Origin: Planctomycetota bacterium
Lineage (GTDB): Bacteria; Planctomycetota; MHYJ01; JACQXL01
Direction: 5' to 3'
Length of the DNA: 64,000 nucleotides
NCBI GenBank assembly: GCA_016235865.1
Contig: JACRIK010000019.1
Location: forward strand, 36,028-100,027
This document shows positions 42,529 to 51,293 of this stretch, piece after piece. Position 1 is the first letter of the stretch; every line of letters begins with the position of its first letter. A model generated the notes under the pieces. It ran no database searches and had not been told where the DNA came from. It saw nothing but the letters and a program-made list of their open reading frames with translations. Both the position numbers and the translations under genes were made by a program.

Positions 42529-45500
42529 CTACGGCGCGGTTAAACTGGCTCGTAGGCGATAGCCAACACCTGCCGGTTGTATAGATAAATCCCCAAAAGT
42601 CGCCAGACCATTAGCATCAGTAGTCATTGGTGATGTTCCGTAGAGCGTTGGACTACCACCCACGACTATCATCCAAACAGAGACATTCGGCACCAGGTTA
42701 TTGTATTGGTCACGGCATCTCACCGTAACTGCCGGAGTTATGGACGCACCGGCTGTGGTCGTAGTCGGTTGTTGGACAAACTCCAGGGTGTTTGCCACGG
42801 CCGGGGTAACATTAAACCCGGTTGATGTTGTAAATAAGGTATTATAGGTGGCACTCAGGGCATAGCCGGTGGCGGCTAAGGTCATACTTAACGGCCCGAA
42901 TGTGGCGATGCCATTACTATCACTGTTCTGAGACAATGTCCCGTAGATAAACGCGCCGTTGGTCGTGGTGATAGCCACCGAGATACCTGATACCGGATTG
43001 GTGTAGGCGTCCCAGACCCGGACGGTCAGGGCGGCCCAGGTGTTGCCGGCCGTGATGGTCTGCGGTTGAGCAATAAATGTTAGGTTATTGGCCGCACCCG
43101 GACTAATCGCAAAGGCAGTGGATGTTGTGGATGTCAGGCCGGCTGAGGTGGCGGTTAAGGTGTAGCCGGTGGCCGAGATGCCGCCCACGGTCAGGCCGGT
43201 AAAGGCGGCGATTCCATTGACTGCGTTGGTCTGGGTAATCACGGCTAATGTGACTCCGGCATCAGATGTAATAGTAATCGTATTGGTCGCATTCGGAACG
43301 GTGTTACCGTAGTCGTCCTGAACCGCGACCTGAACTGTCGGTATAAATGGGCTGCCTGCCGCGGTGTTGGTTGGCTGGACTGTGAAGACCAACCTGGTGG
43401 CCGGGCCGGAAACAGGGATAGTGATTGTCCCGCTGGCGCCTGTCTTGCTATTGGCGTCTGTAGCGCGCAGGATAAATCCGTCAGGCGGGGTTCCGTCGTG
43501 GGTTGCTCTGTAATAAATTGTGGCTATGCCACTGGTCAGGGTGTAGGTAACTGTCTGGACTGTGTAACCGCTGTTTGTGTAGAATAGTACGGTTGGGGTC
43601 GCGGTTACCACGGTTGTGGTCATTGTGATAACTGTAGATGAGTCGGTCGTAACCGTGTTATTGTTGGCGTCACGGGCAGTAACCGTGGCGGTCTGGTTGG
43701 TACCGGTAACCGTGGAAAAAGAGGCCGGGATAACTGAATAATTGGCGATGGCGCCGGGAACTACGGTAACGGTCTTGCCGCCGGATTTGGCCGGTGCCGA
43801 GATTGAGGTGGCGGTTATCGTTACCGTGCCTGATAAGACGCCGGTGAGTTTATCAATATTGCGGGTGGCCGTGCCGGTGCCATTGAAATTAGACCAGTTA
43901 AAGGTGTCAGTCACGGTGTTACCGGCTACATCGCGTGATGTCGCAATGTATGATGCGGTCTCTACGGCTGAAGTAATGGGGTCAGAACCGGACACCGTAA
44001 CTGTAACTATGGCACCCGGAATAACCGTAACCGTCTTGCCGCCTGCTTTGCTCGGAGCCGCCACAGAGGTGGCGGTGATTGTTACCGTGCCTGATAAGAC
44101 GCCGGTGAGTTTGTCTATATTGCGGGTGGCAGTGCCGGTGCCGTTGGAATTAGACCAGTTAAAGGTATCAGTCACAAAGTTGCCTGCCGTATCGTATGAT
44201 ACGGCCGTATATGAAGACGATTCCACGGCTGAGGTAATCGGGTCTGGGCCGGAAACGATTACGGTGTTAACTGTGCCGGGGATGACCGTAACTGTTTTAC
44301 CACCTGCTTTACTTGGAGCCGCCACCGAGGTGGCGGTAATCGTAACCGTACCTGATAAGACGCCGGTGAGTTTGTCTATATTGCGGGTGGCAGTGCCGGT
44401 GCCATTGTTATACGACCAGTTGTGGGCATCTGCACCAACCGTATTACCAGCCGCATCATAGGATACAGCGCTATATGAGGATGATTCCACACCCGAGGTA
44501 ATCGGGTCAGGACCCGAGACGATGACGGTGTTAACCGCGCCCGGGATAACCGTAACCGTCTTGCCGCCGGATTTAGCCGGGGCAGAGACCGAGGTGGCGG
44601 TGATGGTGACTGTGCCGGCCAGGGCTCCGGTGAGTTGAGCGCCATTAATGGCGGCTGTGCCGGTGCCATTGGCTTTGGTCCAGTTATAGGTATCAGAGAC
44701 AGTATTATTATTGATGTCCCTGGAAATCGCGGTGTATGAGGATGATTCCATACCCGAGGTAATCGGGTCAGGACCCGAGACGATGACGGTGTTAACCGCG
44801 CCCGGGATAACCGTAACCGTCTTGCCGCCGGATTTAGCCGGGGCAGAGACCGAGGTGGCGGTAATCGTAACCGTGCCGGATAAAACACCGGTGAGTTTGT
44901 CAACACTGCGGGTGGCTGTGCCGGTGTTGTTGGAATTAGACCAGTTGAATGTATCAGTTACCGTATTGTTATTTATATCCCTGGACACTGCGGTATATGA
45001 ACTTGATTGTATGCCTGAAGTAATCGGGTCTGAACCGGACACCGTGACCGAGTTAACTGTGCCCGGCACGACCGTGACGGTCTGGCCGCCGGATTTAGTT
45101 GGAATAGCCACCGAAGTAGCGGTGATAGTTACCGTGCCGACCAAAACTCCGGTCAATTTATCCACACTACGGGTGGCAGTGCCAGTGCCGTTGGAATTAG
45201 ACCAGGTATAGGTATCCGAGACAATATTATTATTAATGTCTCGGGAGACCGCAGTATATGAAGCGGATTCTATGCCCGAAGTAATTGGGGTTGAGCCGGA
45301 CACCGTGACCGAGTTAACTGTGCCCGGCACGACTGTGACAATCTGGCCGCCGGATTTGGTCGGGGCAGAGGTAGATGTTGCAGTTATTATTACTGTTCCA
45401 CTTATCACCCCTATCAACTTATCAACATTCAGATTTGCCGTGCCCGTGCCATTGGCCTTGCTCCATGTATAGGTATCCGGGACAATGTTATTATTAATAT

Positions 45501-47937
45501 CTCTGGAGACCGCACTGTATGAAGTGGATTCTATCCCCGAGGTAATCGGGTTTGAGCCGGACACCGTGACGGTGTTAACCGCGCCTGGCACGACGGTGAC
45601 GGTCTGGCCTCCTGTCTTGCTCGGAGCCGCCACCGAGGTAGCGGTGATGGTGACCGTACCGGATAAGACACCGGTGAGTTTGTCTATATTGCGGGTGGCT
45701 GTGCCGGTGTTGTTGGAATTAGACCAGTTAAAAGTATCGGTCACAAAGTTGCCTGCCGTATCGTATGATACGGCAGTGTATGATGATGACTCCACGCCTG
45801 AAGTAATCGGGTCTGGGCCGGAAACGGTGACCGTGTTAATAGCGCCGGGGATAACCGTAACTGTTTTACCACCAGATTTACTCGGAGCCGCCACCGAGGT
45901 GGCGGTGATGGTGACCGTACCGGATAGAACGCCGGTAAGTTTGTCAACACTGCGGGTGGCTGTGCCGGTACCATTGGAATTAGACCAGTTGAAGGTATCG
46001 GTTACCGTGTTGTTATTTATATCCCTGGACACTGCGGTATATGAACTTGATTGTATGCCGGAGGTAATCGGGTCTGAGCCGGCCACGGTCACGGTGTTAA
46101 CCACGCCCGGAATAACCGTGACGGTCTGCCCGCCGGATTTGCTCGGAGCCGAAATCGAAGTGGCCGTGATGGTTACCGTGCCGACCAGAACTCCAGTCAA
46201 TTTATCCACATTGCGTGTGGCAGTGCCCGTGCCGTTGGAATTAGACCAGGTGAAGGTATCTGAAACGGTATTATTGTTTATGTCTTTAGAAACCGCAGTG
46301 TATGATGATGACTCTATTCCTGATGTGATGCTGTTGGAGCCTGCCACGGTTACTATATTAACGGCGCCGGGGATGACTGTGACGGTCTTGCCGCCCGCTT
46401 TGGTCGGAGCCGAGACCGAGGTGGCCGTGATGGTTACCGCACCGGCCAGAACCCCGGTCAGTTTATCAACACTGCGGGTGGCTGTGCCGGTGTTGTTGGA
46501 ATTAGACCAGTTGAATGTATCAGTTACCGTATTGTTATTTATATCCCTGGACACTGCGGTATATGAACTTGATTGTATGCCTGAAGTAATCGGGTCAGAG
46601 CCGGCTACCGTGACTGTAGCAATTGTACCGGGCAGAATCGTGACGGTCTGGCCTCCCGCCTTGGCGGGAGCGGTATTAGATGTGGCAGTAATGGTCACTG
46701 TGCCAGCCAGGATACCGGTAAGTTTATCCACACTGAGATTAGCCGAACCCGTGCCATTGGCCTTGGTACAGGTATAGGTATCAGCCACCGGGTTATTATA
46801 GGTATCATAAGAGGCCGCGGTATATGAGGACGATTCTACTCCCGATGTGATGGATGATGGGCCTGAGACGGTTACAGTGGCAATGGGTCCGGTATTGACC
46901 GTGAACGGAGCACAACTCTTGGTGCGTCCGGCCCGGTCTGTGGCGGTAATAGTCGTTGAGCCGGCTGAGGTTATCCTGACATATACAGTCGCAGTTCCGT
47001 TGGTCATTGTATAAGTGCCGGTGGGATTAACGACGGTTAAGGCGTTATTAGTATAGTAAGTAAGCCCGGCCCCTGAATTCATCGTCAACGTAAATGGAAT
47101 ATGAGAAGACACAATTGCATTGATGGAATTATAGGCCGTGATGGTCATCGTTATCCCATTACCAGCCGTGATAGTCGTGGCTGTGGGCGTGATGGTGTAA
47201 GAACTTATCGGGCCGGTTACGAATGAATAGATAGAAGACGAGCGCGTGCCGAAGGGATTATAGGCATCCACCTTCCAGTAATAGCGGGAGGTCTCGGTCA
47301 ACCCGGCTGATGAGGGAATCTGGATGCCCAGTTCGCCGGGCCTGGTTGTATCCGTATAAATCGGCGAGGAGAAGTTGGAGTCGTTATCCAGATAGACGAT
47401 GTATTTGCTTTCCTTGGGCGCATTGGTCCAATCTAATTCAGGAGTTAGGTCCAGGCCGGAATCATTATCACTCGGCGTGGCTAAATTAAATGCGCCGGGA
47501 ATAATGCCGCCCACAGAGGTATAGAAACAAGACGGGGCATCTGATGAAACGGTGGTGCCAAAGGCATTGACGGCCGTGACCCGCCAGTAATACCAGACCC
47601 CGCCCCATAAGGTGCCGAAGGTTACGGAATGGCTGGTGGTGTTGGGTCCCAGGGTGGCAGAGTAAACCATATTAGCCGGTGTGAAATCGTCATCTTTGGC
47701 AACTTCCAGGATATAACTGTCGGTGTTACTTGATGCGGTCCAGGCTACCGGCACGGGCGCTGAAAAGACATCCACATTGATAACGCCGTCAACCGGTAAA
47801 ATGGTCTGGAAAGCGCCGGGCTGTGCGCTACTGCCGGATTGTGGACTTGGCTTCTCACGCTTGAAACAGCCCTTAGTGGCTATGACCAACACAAGCACGA
47901 CCAGAAAAACAAAAATAACAACCCGATATTTACTCAT
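42529..47937 (-). CDS. Giant repeat adhesin with twelve about 83-residue Ig-like domains
   Basis: The start MSKYRVVIFVFLVVLVLVIATKGC (47937, with GAGAAGG upstream) is an export signal with a lipoprotein-like Cys. Two Fn3-like domains come first (VDVFSAPVPVAWTASSNTDSYILEV; PELDWTNAPKESKYIVYLD). Then come twelve nearly identical domains of pattern VTVSGSDPITSGIESSSYTAVSRDINNNTV...TNWSNSNGTGTATR...DKLTGVLSGTVTITATS...KSGGKTVTVIPGAVN, each about 249 bp at DNA level. The C-terminal 500 residues are five or so different Ig-like domains. No sortase, autotransporter or TonB motif is visible. It is most likely an outer-surface fibre or adhesin. A close paralogue lies at 59810-64000. Confidence 0.9.
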   Translation of the reverse strand: MSKYRVVIFVFLVVLVLVIATKGCFKREKPSPQSGSSAQPGAFQTILPVDGVINVDVFSAPVPVAWTASSNTDSYILEVAKDDDFTPANMVYSATLGPNTTSHSVTFGTLWGGVWYYWRVTAVNAFGTTVSSDAPSCFYTSVGGIIPGAFNLATPSDNDSGLDLTPELDWTNAPKESKYIVYLDNDSNFSSPIYTDTTRPGELGIQIPSSAGLTETSRYYWKVDAYNPFGTRSSSIYSFVTGPISSYTITPTATTITAGNGITMTITAYNSINAIVSSHIPFTLTMNSGAGLTYYTNNALTVVNPTGTYTMTNGTATVYVRITSAGSTTITATDRAGRTKSCAPFTVNTGPIATVTVSGPSSITSGVESSSYTAASYDTYNNPVADTYTCTKANGTGSANLSVDKLTGILAGTVTITATSNTAPAKAGGQTVTILPGTIATVTVAGSDPITSGIQSSSYTAVSRDINNNTVTDTFNWSNSNNTGTATRSVDKLTGVLAGAVTITATSVSAPTKAGGKTVTVIPGAVNIVTVAGSNSITSGIESSSYTAVSKDINNNTVSDTFTWSNSNGTGTATRNVDKLTGVLVGTVTITATSISAPSKSGGQTVTVIPGVVNTVTVAGSDPITSGIQSSSYTAVSRDINNNTVTDTFNWSNSNGTGTATRSVDKLTGVLSGTVTITATSVAAPSKSGGKTVTVIPGAINTVTVSGPDPITSGVESSSYTAVSYDTAGNFVTDTFNWSNSNNTGTATRNIDKLTGVLSGTVTITATSVAAPSKTGGQTVTVVPGAVNTVTVSGSNPITSGIESTSYSAVSRDINNNIVPDTYTWSKANGTGTANLNVDKLIGVISGTVIITATSTSAPTKSGGQIVTVVPGTVNSVTVSGSTPITSGIESASYTAVSRDINNNIVSDTYTWSNSNGTGTATRSVDKLTGVLVGTVTITATSVAIPTKSGGQTVTVVPGTVNSVTVSGSDPITSGIQSSSYTAVSRDINNNTVTDTFNWSNSNNTGTATRSVDKLTGVLSGTVTITATSVSAPAKSGGKTVTVIPGAVNTVIVSGPDPITSGMESSSYTAISRDINNNTVSDTYNWTKANGTGTAAINGAQLTGALAGTVTITATSVSAPAKSGGKTVTVIPGAVNTVIVSGPDPITSGVESSSYSAVSYDAAGNTVGADAHNWSYNNGTGTATRNIDKLTGVLSGTVTITATSVAAPSKAGGKTVTVIPGTVNTVIVSGPDPITSAVESSSYTAVSYDTAGNFVTDTFNWSNSNGTGTATRNIDKLTGVLSGTVTITATSVAAPSKAGGKTVTVIPGAIVTVTVSGSDPITSAVETASYIATSRDVAGNTVTDTFNWSNFNGTGTATRNIDKLTGVLSGTVTITATSISAPAKSGGKTVTVVPGAIANYSVIPASFSTVTGTNQTATVTARDANNNTVTTDSSTVITMTTTVVTATPTVLFYTNSGYTVQTVTYTLTSGIATIYYRATHDGTPPDGFILRATDANSKTGASGTITIPVSGPATRLVFTVQPTNTAAGSPFIPTVQVAVQDDYGNTVPNATNTITITSDAGVTLAVITQTNAVNGIAAFTGLTVGGISATGYTLTATSAGLTSTTSTAFAISPGAANNLTFIAQPQTITAGNTWAALTVRVWDAYTNPVSGISVAITTTNGAFIYGTLSQNSDSNGIATFGPLSMTLAATGYALSATYNTLFTTSTGFNVTPAVANTLEFVQQPTTTTAGASITPAVTVRCRDQYNNLVPNVSVWMIVVGGSPTLYGTSPMTTDANGLATFGDLSIQPAGVGYRLRASLTAP

Positions 47938-47956
47938 GACAGAACCTTCTCGTTTT

Positions 47957-48053
47957 AACACGAATCACACAAATACGACGAATCGCACGAATAATTCATG
48001 GGATTCGCCTTTATTCGCTGGACGCGGTCCCTTCGGGTTCGTCCTATTCGTGT
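47957..48053. repeat. ACGAAT / ATTCG iterated inverted repeat with nested element
   Basis: Left words ACACGAATC, ACACAAATACGACGAATCG and right words ATTCGC, ATTCGTG match the element at 2068-2152. A GACGCGGTCCCTTCGGGTTCGTCC piece of another dispersed family is nested in the right half. Confidence 0.7.
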
Positions 48054-48086
48054 TATCCTTACCCCCTTAGCCATCTCTAACGGGGT

Positions 48087-48350
48087 TCATATTCTTGTTT
48101 TCTCCCATTTCACCAAACGCCCGTTCCGGAAGAAATAATGCTCTCGGGTATAATCAGGCAATGAATAATAGACCCATTCGCTGTCGCGGTCACTGCGGTG
48201 TTCGCTGTCGCGGTCTCTGCGGAGTTCGTCATCTTTTAATTGTGTGGCTTTTACTGCCGGTTGTCCGCGGAGATTAAGGACATCCTTTTCACTCAGAGGC
48301 GGACAGGCGGTCACTATACCGGTATTATTTCTTATAGCAGTCGCTTTCAT
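48087..48350 (-). CDS. Small SmpA/BamE-like domain protein with in-frame repeat insertion
   Basis: An 87-residue protein and first gene behind the sigma-54 promoter. The core reads VLNLRGQPAVKATQLKDD ... EWVYYSLPDYTREHYFFRNGRLVKWEK, the pattern G-x-P then W-x-Y then F-x-x-G-x-L seen in SmpA/BamE-type lipoproteins. No signal peptide is visible. Between KDD and EWVYY lies ELRRDRDSEHRSDRDSE, read from a dispersed 24-bp-period element. The related protein at 51025-51234 has only a short turn there (KIDEKMIEEWVYL). Both proteins occupy ends of the two sigma-54-linked gene groups, so they may be paralogous accessory factors. The SmpA likeness is by pattern only. Confidence 0.65.
   Translation of the reverse strand: MKATAIRNNTGIVTACPPLSEKDVLNLRGQPAVKATQLKDDELRRDRDSEHRSDRDSEWVYYSLPDYTREHYFFRNGRLVKWEKTRI
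48173..48230 (-). repeat. SEHRSDRD-type element, best-preserved copy
   Basis: Two 24-bp units lie in tandem, each with core GACCGCGACAGCGAA, preceded by TGACGAACTCCGCAGA. The element lies in frame within the small protein gene and encodes a charged peptide with 8-residue period. Confidence 0.88.
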
Positions 48351-48403
48351 ATAATACCACTCTCAAATTATTGTTTTGTTCACTGGGCGTCTTATTCTAT
48401 ATA

Positions 48404-48418
48404 TGCAAATAGCGTGCC
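48404..48418 (-). promoter_or_regulatory. Sigma-54 (-24/-12) promoter
   Basis: On the minus strand this reads TGGCAC-GCTAT-TTGC followed by A, a perfect match to the TGGCAC-N5-TTGCW consensus. The start codon of the first gene (48350) lies about 54 bases downstream of the -12 GC. It points away from the sigma-54 activator gene at 48639-50678. Confidence 0.85.
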
Positions 48419-48524
48419 AGATTTATGGAAAAATGATTGGGATGGCTGTTTTATCCTAACTGATGATAAGTAAAAAGGTTAGATATGATAGAGAATGACA
48501 GGTAATGGTAGTTTCTGGGGCGTT

Positions 48525-48561
48525 TTGACCAAATGGTCAATAGCCGTTACTTTTAGGTAAC
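48525..48561. promoter_or_regulatory. Candidate activator-binding sites (two dyads, 21 bp apart)
   Basis: TTGACC-AAAT-GGTCAA (48525-48540) and GTTAC-TTTTAG-GTAAC (48546-48561) have centres 21 bp apart. The second lies about 135 bp upstream of the -24 box. It recurs at the same distance before the other sigma-54 promoter (57396-57411), as expected for an enhancer site. Confidence 0.6.
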
Positions 48562-48638
48562 AAATTCTTGCTCACCACAAAGGACACCCCGATGTTATAT
48601 CGGGGTGGTCTTAGTGCTCTTTGTGGTTAAGGAAAATC

Positions 48639-50678
48639 CTATAAATCTGCGTCCTGTTGCTCTGGCGTTATCTTCAGGTGTTTCATCTTCCGGTAGAAAG
48701 GCGAGAGCGCATAACCCAGTTGTTTAGCCGCCTCTGTTACATTGCCATTGCATTTCTTTATGGTTTGGGTAATTATATCCTTCTCCCATTTCTTCCTTAA
48801 TTGTATTAATGTCAACCCTTCAGACAATTCTCCTGTAGTTTGGCTGCATTCCCTGATAGATTCAGAAAGCATTGTTTCAGTAATCAGTTTGGCATCAGGA
48901 TACAGGACAAGGATTCTCTGAATCTCGTTTTCCAGTTCGCGGATATTACCGGGCCAGGGGTAGGCGGTGAAAAGGCCGATTGCGGATTGCGAAATGCGAA
49001 TTTCGGATTTAGAATATTTCCGGAGGAAGTGTTGAACGAGAAGCGGTATATCTTCTTTCCGCTCTCTCAAAGCCGGCAGGTTAAGCACAATTGTATTAAT
49101 CCGGTAAAACAGGTCTTCCCGGAAGAGTTTTTTCTTAACCAACTGTTCTATATCCTGATTACCGGCAAAGATGAAACGGGTGTTGACTGCTACCTGTTTC
49201 TGCGCGCCAATCCGCCAGACCAGATTTTCCTCCAGCACCCTCAGAAGTTTCTGTTGCATCCCGATGGACATATTACCAATCTCGTCTATAAAAAGCGTTC
49301 CGTCAGAGGCAAGTTCAATATACCCCTTTCTGTCTTCAGTAGCGCCGGTAAAAGCGCCTCTGGTATGACCAAAGAGCGCGCTCTCCAGGAGCGATTCCGG
49401 TATCGCCCCGCAATTAAATGCCAGAAAGGTTTTGGCTGAACGCTGGCTATTGGCGTGAATCGCCTGGGCAATCAATTCCTTGCCTGTGCCGGTCTGGCCC
49501 TGGATTAGAATCGGCAAATCCGCTGGCGCTATCTTCTCTATCAATGCGAATACATCCTGCATTGATTCGGAACTACCAATAACCATCTCTTTATACGGCG
49601 AGGTTTCGTAGCGGTGATTCAATGCTTTAACCAAGACTGCAGGCAGGGATTTTGGAGATGACTGTAACCCCGATGAGTAATCGGGACAAGAACCAGTACG
49701 TCGCTTCGCTCCTACTGGCTCTAACTGGCGATAAAGTTTCTCAAACTCACGGGTCTTTTCATAGAGCCAGACCGTATCCAGTCTTGAGAGCGCCGGTTTA
49801 ATCCGTTGTTCCATAGCAATCGCTTTATCAGACATATCCTTAAGAAAATAGCATTTGCTTAAAAGTAACCCGGATTCACAGATAAGGCCATTGAGTTTTA
49901 GACGTCTGGCATCTCTCAGGTTTCTCCGCAATGTCTTAATGGCATCATCTATCCTATTTTCCAGAAGGTCAAGAATAGCAAAATGGATTCTGGCTTCCAG
50001 TATTCCTATGGGGATATAGAGTTGTTCACTCAGTTTAATACATTCCTGAAATGACTCACGGGCTTGTTTGTATTCTTCTGATGCAATTAAATACTCACCC
50101 CTAAGATGCTTGTAATCTAAAAGAGTAAGTTTGTCGGAAATAATAAATTCATGAGAAAACAATCGATTTTCAATAACATCCCTCGCCTTCTCTAATTCGT
50201 TTTTATCGAGATAGCAATATCCCAACCCAAATAGAGTCGCCGTTTCTGTTCGACTATCCATCGGAAATATCTTATCGCCATAATTTTTATAGTATTGCTC
50301 CACCTTCTGGAACTGAGTCAGAGCGATGTCAATATTTTTCATCGCAAGAAGATTAAGTCCCATACCATATAAAGCATAAATAATCTGTGCTTCCGGAAGA
50401 GAATGTCTTGAGGATATCAGGTAAGCCCGGTAAAAAATATCCAGAGAACTGGAATATTCTTTCAGATTAAGATAAGCGACTCCCAATCTTGTTTCTAAAA
50501 GGTATTCATCATGAGGAGAATAAGAGAGGGAGTGGAGTTTTCTCAAGGCAATTTCGCCTATTCGTTTTGCCTTGTTATAATCCTGTTGTTTTAGGGCTGA
50601 TTGGATGCGGTCAAGATAATCGGATAGATTCCCCCCGCTTTTAGCTGGGGTCACTACAGGTAATTTTTGGCGTTGCAT
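48639..50678 (-). CDS. TPR - AAA+ - HTH sigma-54-dependent activator (copy B)
   Basis: Residues 1-320 are TPR-like helical repeats in place of a receiver or GAF sensor. The AAA+ domain (about 365-600) has Walker A GQTGTGKE, the sigma-54 contact loop GAFTGA, Walker B GTLFIDEIGNM, and R-fingers near FREDLFYRINTIVLNLPALRERKEDIPLL. The C-terminus is a Fis-type helix-turn-helix (IITQTIKKCNGNVTEAAKQLGYALSPFYRKMKHL). Compared with paralogue A (57397-59391) it carries two extra in-frame segments read from palindromes: PVVTPAKSGGNL near the N-terminus and about 12 residues around VGAKRRTGSCPDYS before the AAA+ domain. It lies directly upstream of a sigma-54 promoter on the same strand. The TPR input suggests control by protein or peptide binding. 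Confidence 0.93.
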   Translation of the reverse strand: MQRQKLPVVTPAKSGGNLSDYLDRIQSALKQQDYNKAKRIGEIALRKLHSLSYSPHDEYLLETRLGVAYLNLKEYSSSLDIFYRAYLISSRHSLPEAQIIYALYGMGLNLLAMKNIDIALTQFQKVEQYYKNYGDKIFPMDSRTETATLFGLGYCYLDKNELEKARDVIENRLFSHEFIISDKLTLLDYKHLRGEYLIASEEYKQARESFQECIKLSEQLYIPIGILEARIHFAILDLLENRIDDAIKTLRRNLRDARRLKLNGLICESGLLLSKCYFLKDMSDKAIAMEQRIKPALSRLDTVWLYEKTREFEKLYRQLEPVGAKRRTGSCPDYSSGLQSSPKSLPAVLVKALNHRYETSPYKEMVIGSSESMQDVFALIEKIAPADLPILIQGQTGTGKELIAQAIHANSQRSAKTFLAFNCGAIPESLLESALFGHTRGAFTGATEDRKGYIELASDGTLFIDEIGNMSIGMQQKLLRVLEENLVWRIGAQKQVAVNTRFIFAGNQDIEQLVKKKLFREDLFYRINTIVLNLPALRERKEDIPLLVQHFLRKYSKSEIRISQSAIGLFTAYPWPGNIRELENEIQRILVLYPDAKLITETMLSESIRECSQTTGELSEGLTLIQLRKKWEKDIITQTIKKCNGNVTEAAKQLGYALSPFYRKMKHLKITPEQQDADL

Positions 50679-50715
50679 TTGACTGTTGTATACACAAGAA
50701 ATGACAGGTTGTCAA

Positions 50716-50789
50716 GACCCCACACCTACTTTGTAATCATATTTCTATTATTGTGAATAAGTTCTATAATACAAAGTAGGTGTGGGGTC
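50716..50789. mobile_element. MITE-like element with 20-bp perfect inverted repeats
   Basis: GACCCCACACCTACTTTGTA (50716-50735) is exactly complementary to 50770-50789, with a 34-base loop. It is flanked by GTCAAG on the left and TCAAGCCAAATT on the right. The following 50795-51024 holds further remnants (TTTTGAATTTCGGGGA, a CCCCGAATGCTTTCGGAG hairpin) and no gene I would support. The words resemble REP/IS200-associated sequences. Confidence 0.65.
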
Positions 50790-51024
50790 AAGCCAAATTG
50801 ATTTTTGAATTTCGGGGAACGCCGTCTTCAATTCCCTTTTATCCCGCACCCCGAATGCTTTCGGAGTGGGGATTTACAATCCGCTCAGGAAGAAATCGAC
50901 CCGCTCTTCGTTCCGTATTTTCCACTGGACAATTGCTCACGCTCACGCTACGCTTAGTTCAAACTTGGCCCGCTGGAATTCCGGAAACCCGCCATGTAGC
51001 GGTCCCGGGATACTTTTTGCAGGG

Positions 51025-51234
51025 TTACTTATTAAAATACCTTACTGGTTTTTCCTCACATTTGATTAAGGATTCCTCACCAAAGGAATAGCACAGCAAG
51101 GTACGGGTGGCCGGATTAAGATAGACCCACTCTTCAATCATTTTCTCATCTATCTTTTTTACATTTTTCAGATCCGGTTCACCATGGAGAAGAATCACCT
51201 GAGACCTATCTAACGAAGCCACTGAATTTGTCAT
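51025..51234 (-). CDS. Small SmpA/BamE-like domain protein, intact paralogue
   Basis: The start at MTNSVASLDRSQVILLHGEPD (51234) is preferred, with AAGAAGAG upstream; the frame is open to 51300, overlapping the HEAT gene's stop. The 69 residues show the pattern GEPDLKNVKKIDEKMIEEWVYLNPATRTLLCYSFGEESLIKCEE, matching G-x-P, W-x-Y and F-x-x-x-x-L of SmpA/BamE-type domains. There is no signal peptide. It is the last gene of the pilin-like operon. It serves as the uninterrupted reference for the paralogue at 48087-48350, which has a repeat insertion just before WVY. Confidence 0.6.
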   Translation of the reverse strand: MTNSVASLDRSQVILLHGEPDLKNVKKIDEKMIEEWVYLNPATRTLLCYSFGEESLIKCEEKPVRYFNK

Positions 51235-51293
51235 AAGAACTCTTCTTTCTAAATAGACAGTTATTGCCTGCCAACTACTTCTACAATTGGCGT

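Noticed and set aside
43742..46777. Several long plus-strand frames antisense to the giant adhesin
   Set aside because: Periodic shadows of the 249-bp repeat; no ribosome sites or plausible proteins.
50780..51091. 103-codon plus-strand frame upstream of activator B
   Set aside because: It starts inside a MITE-like inverted repeat and reads through palindromic remnants; no coding signature.
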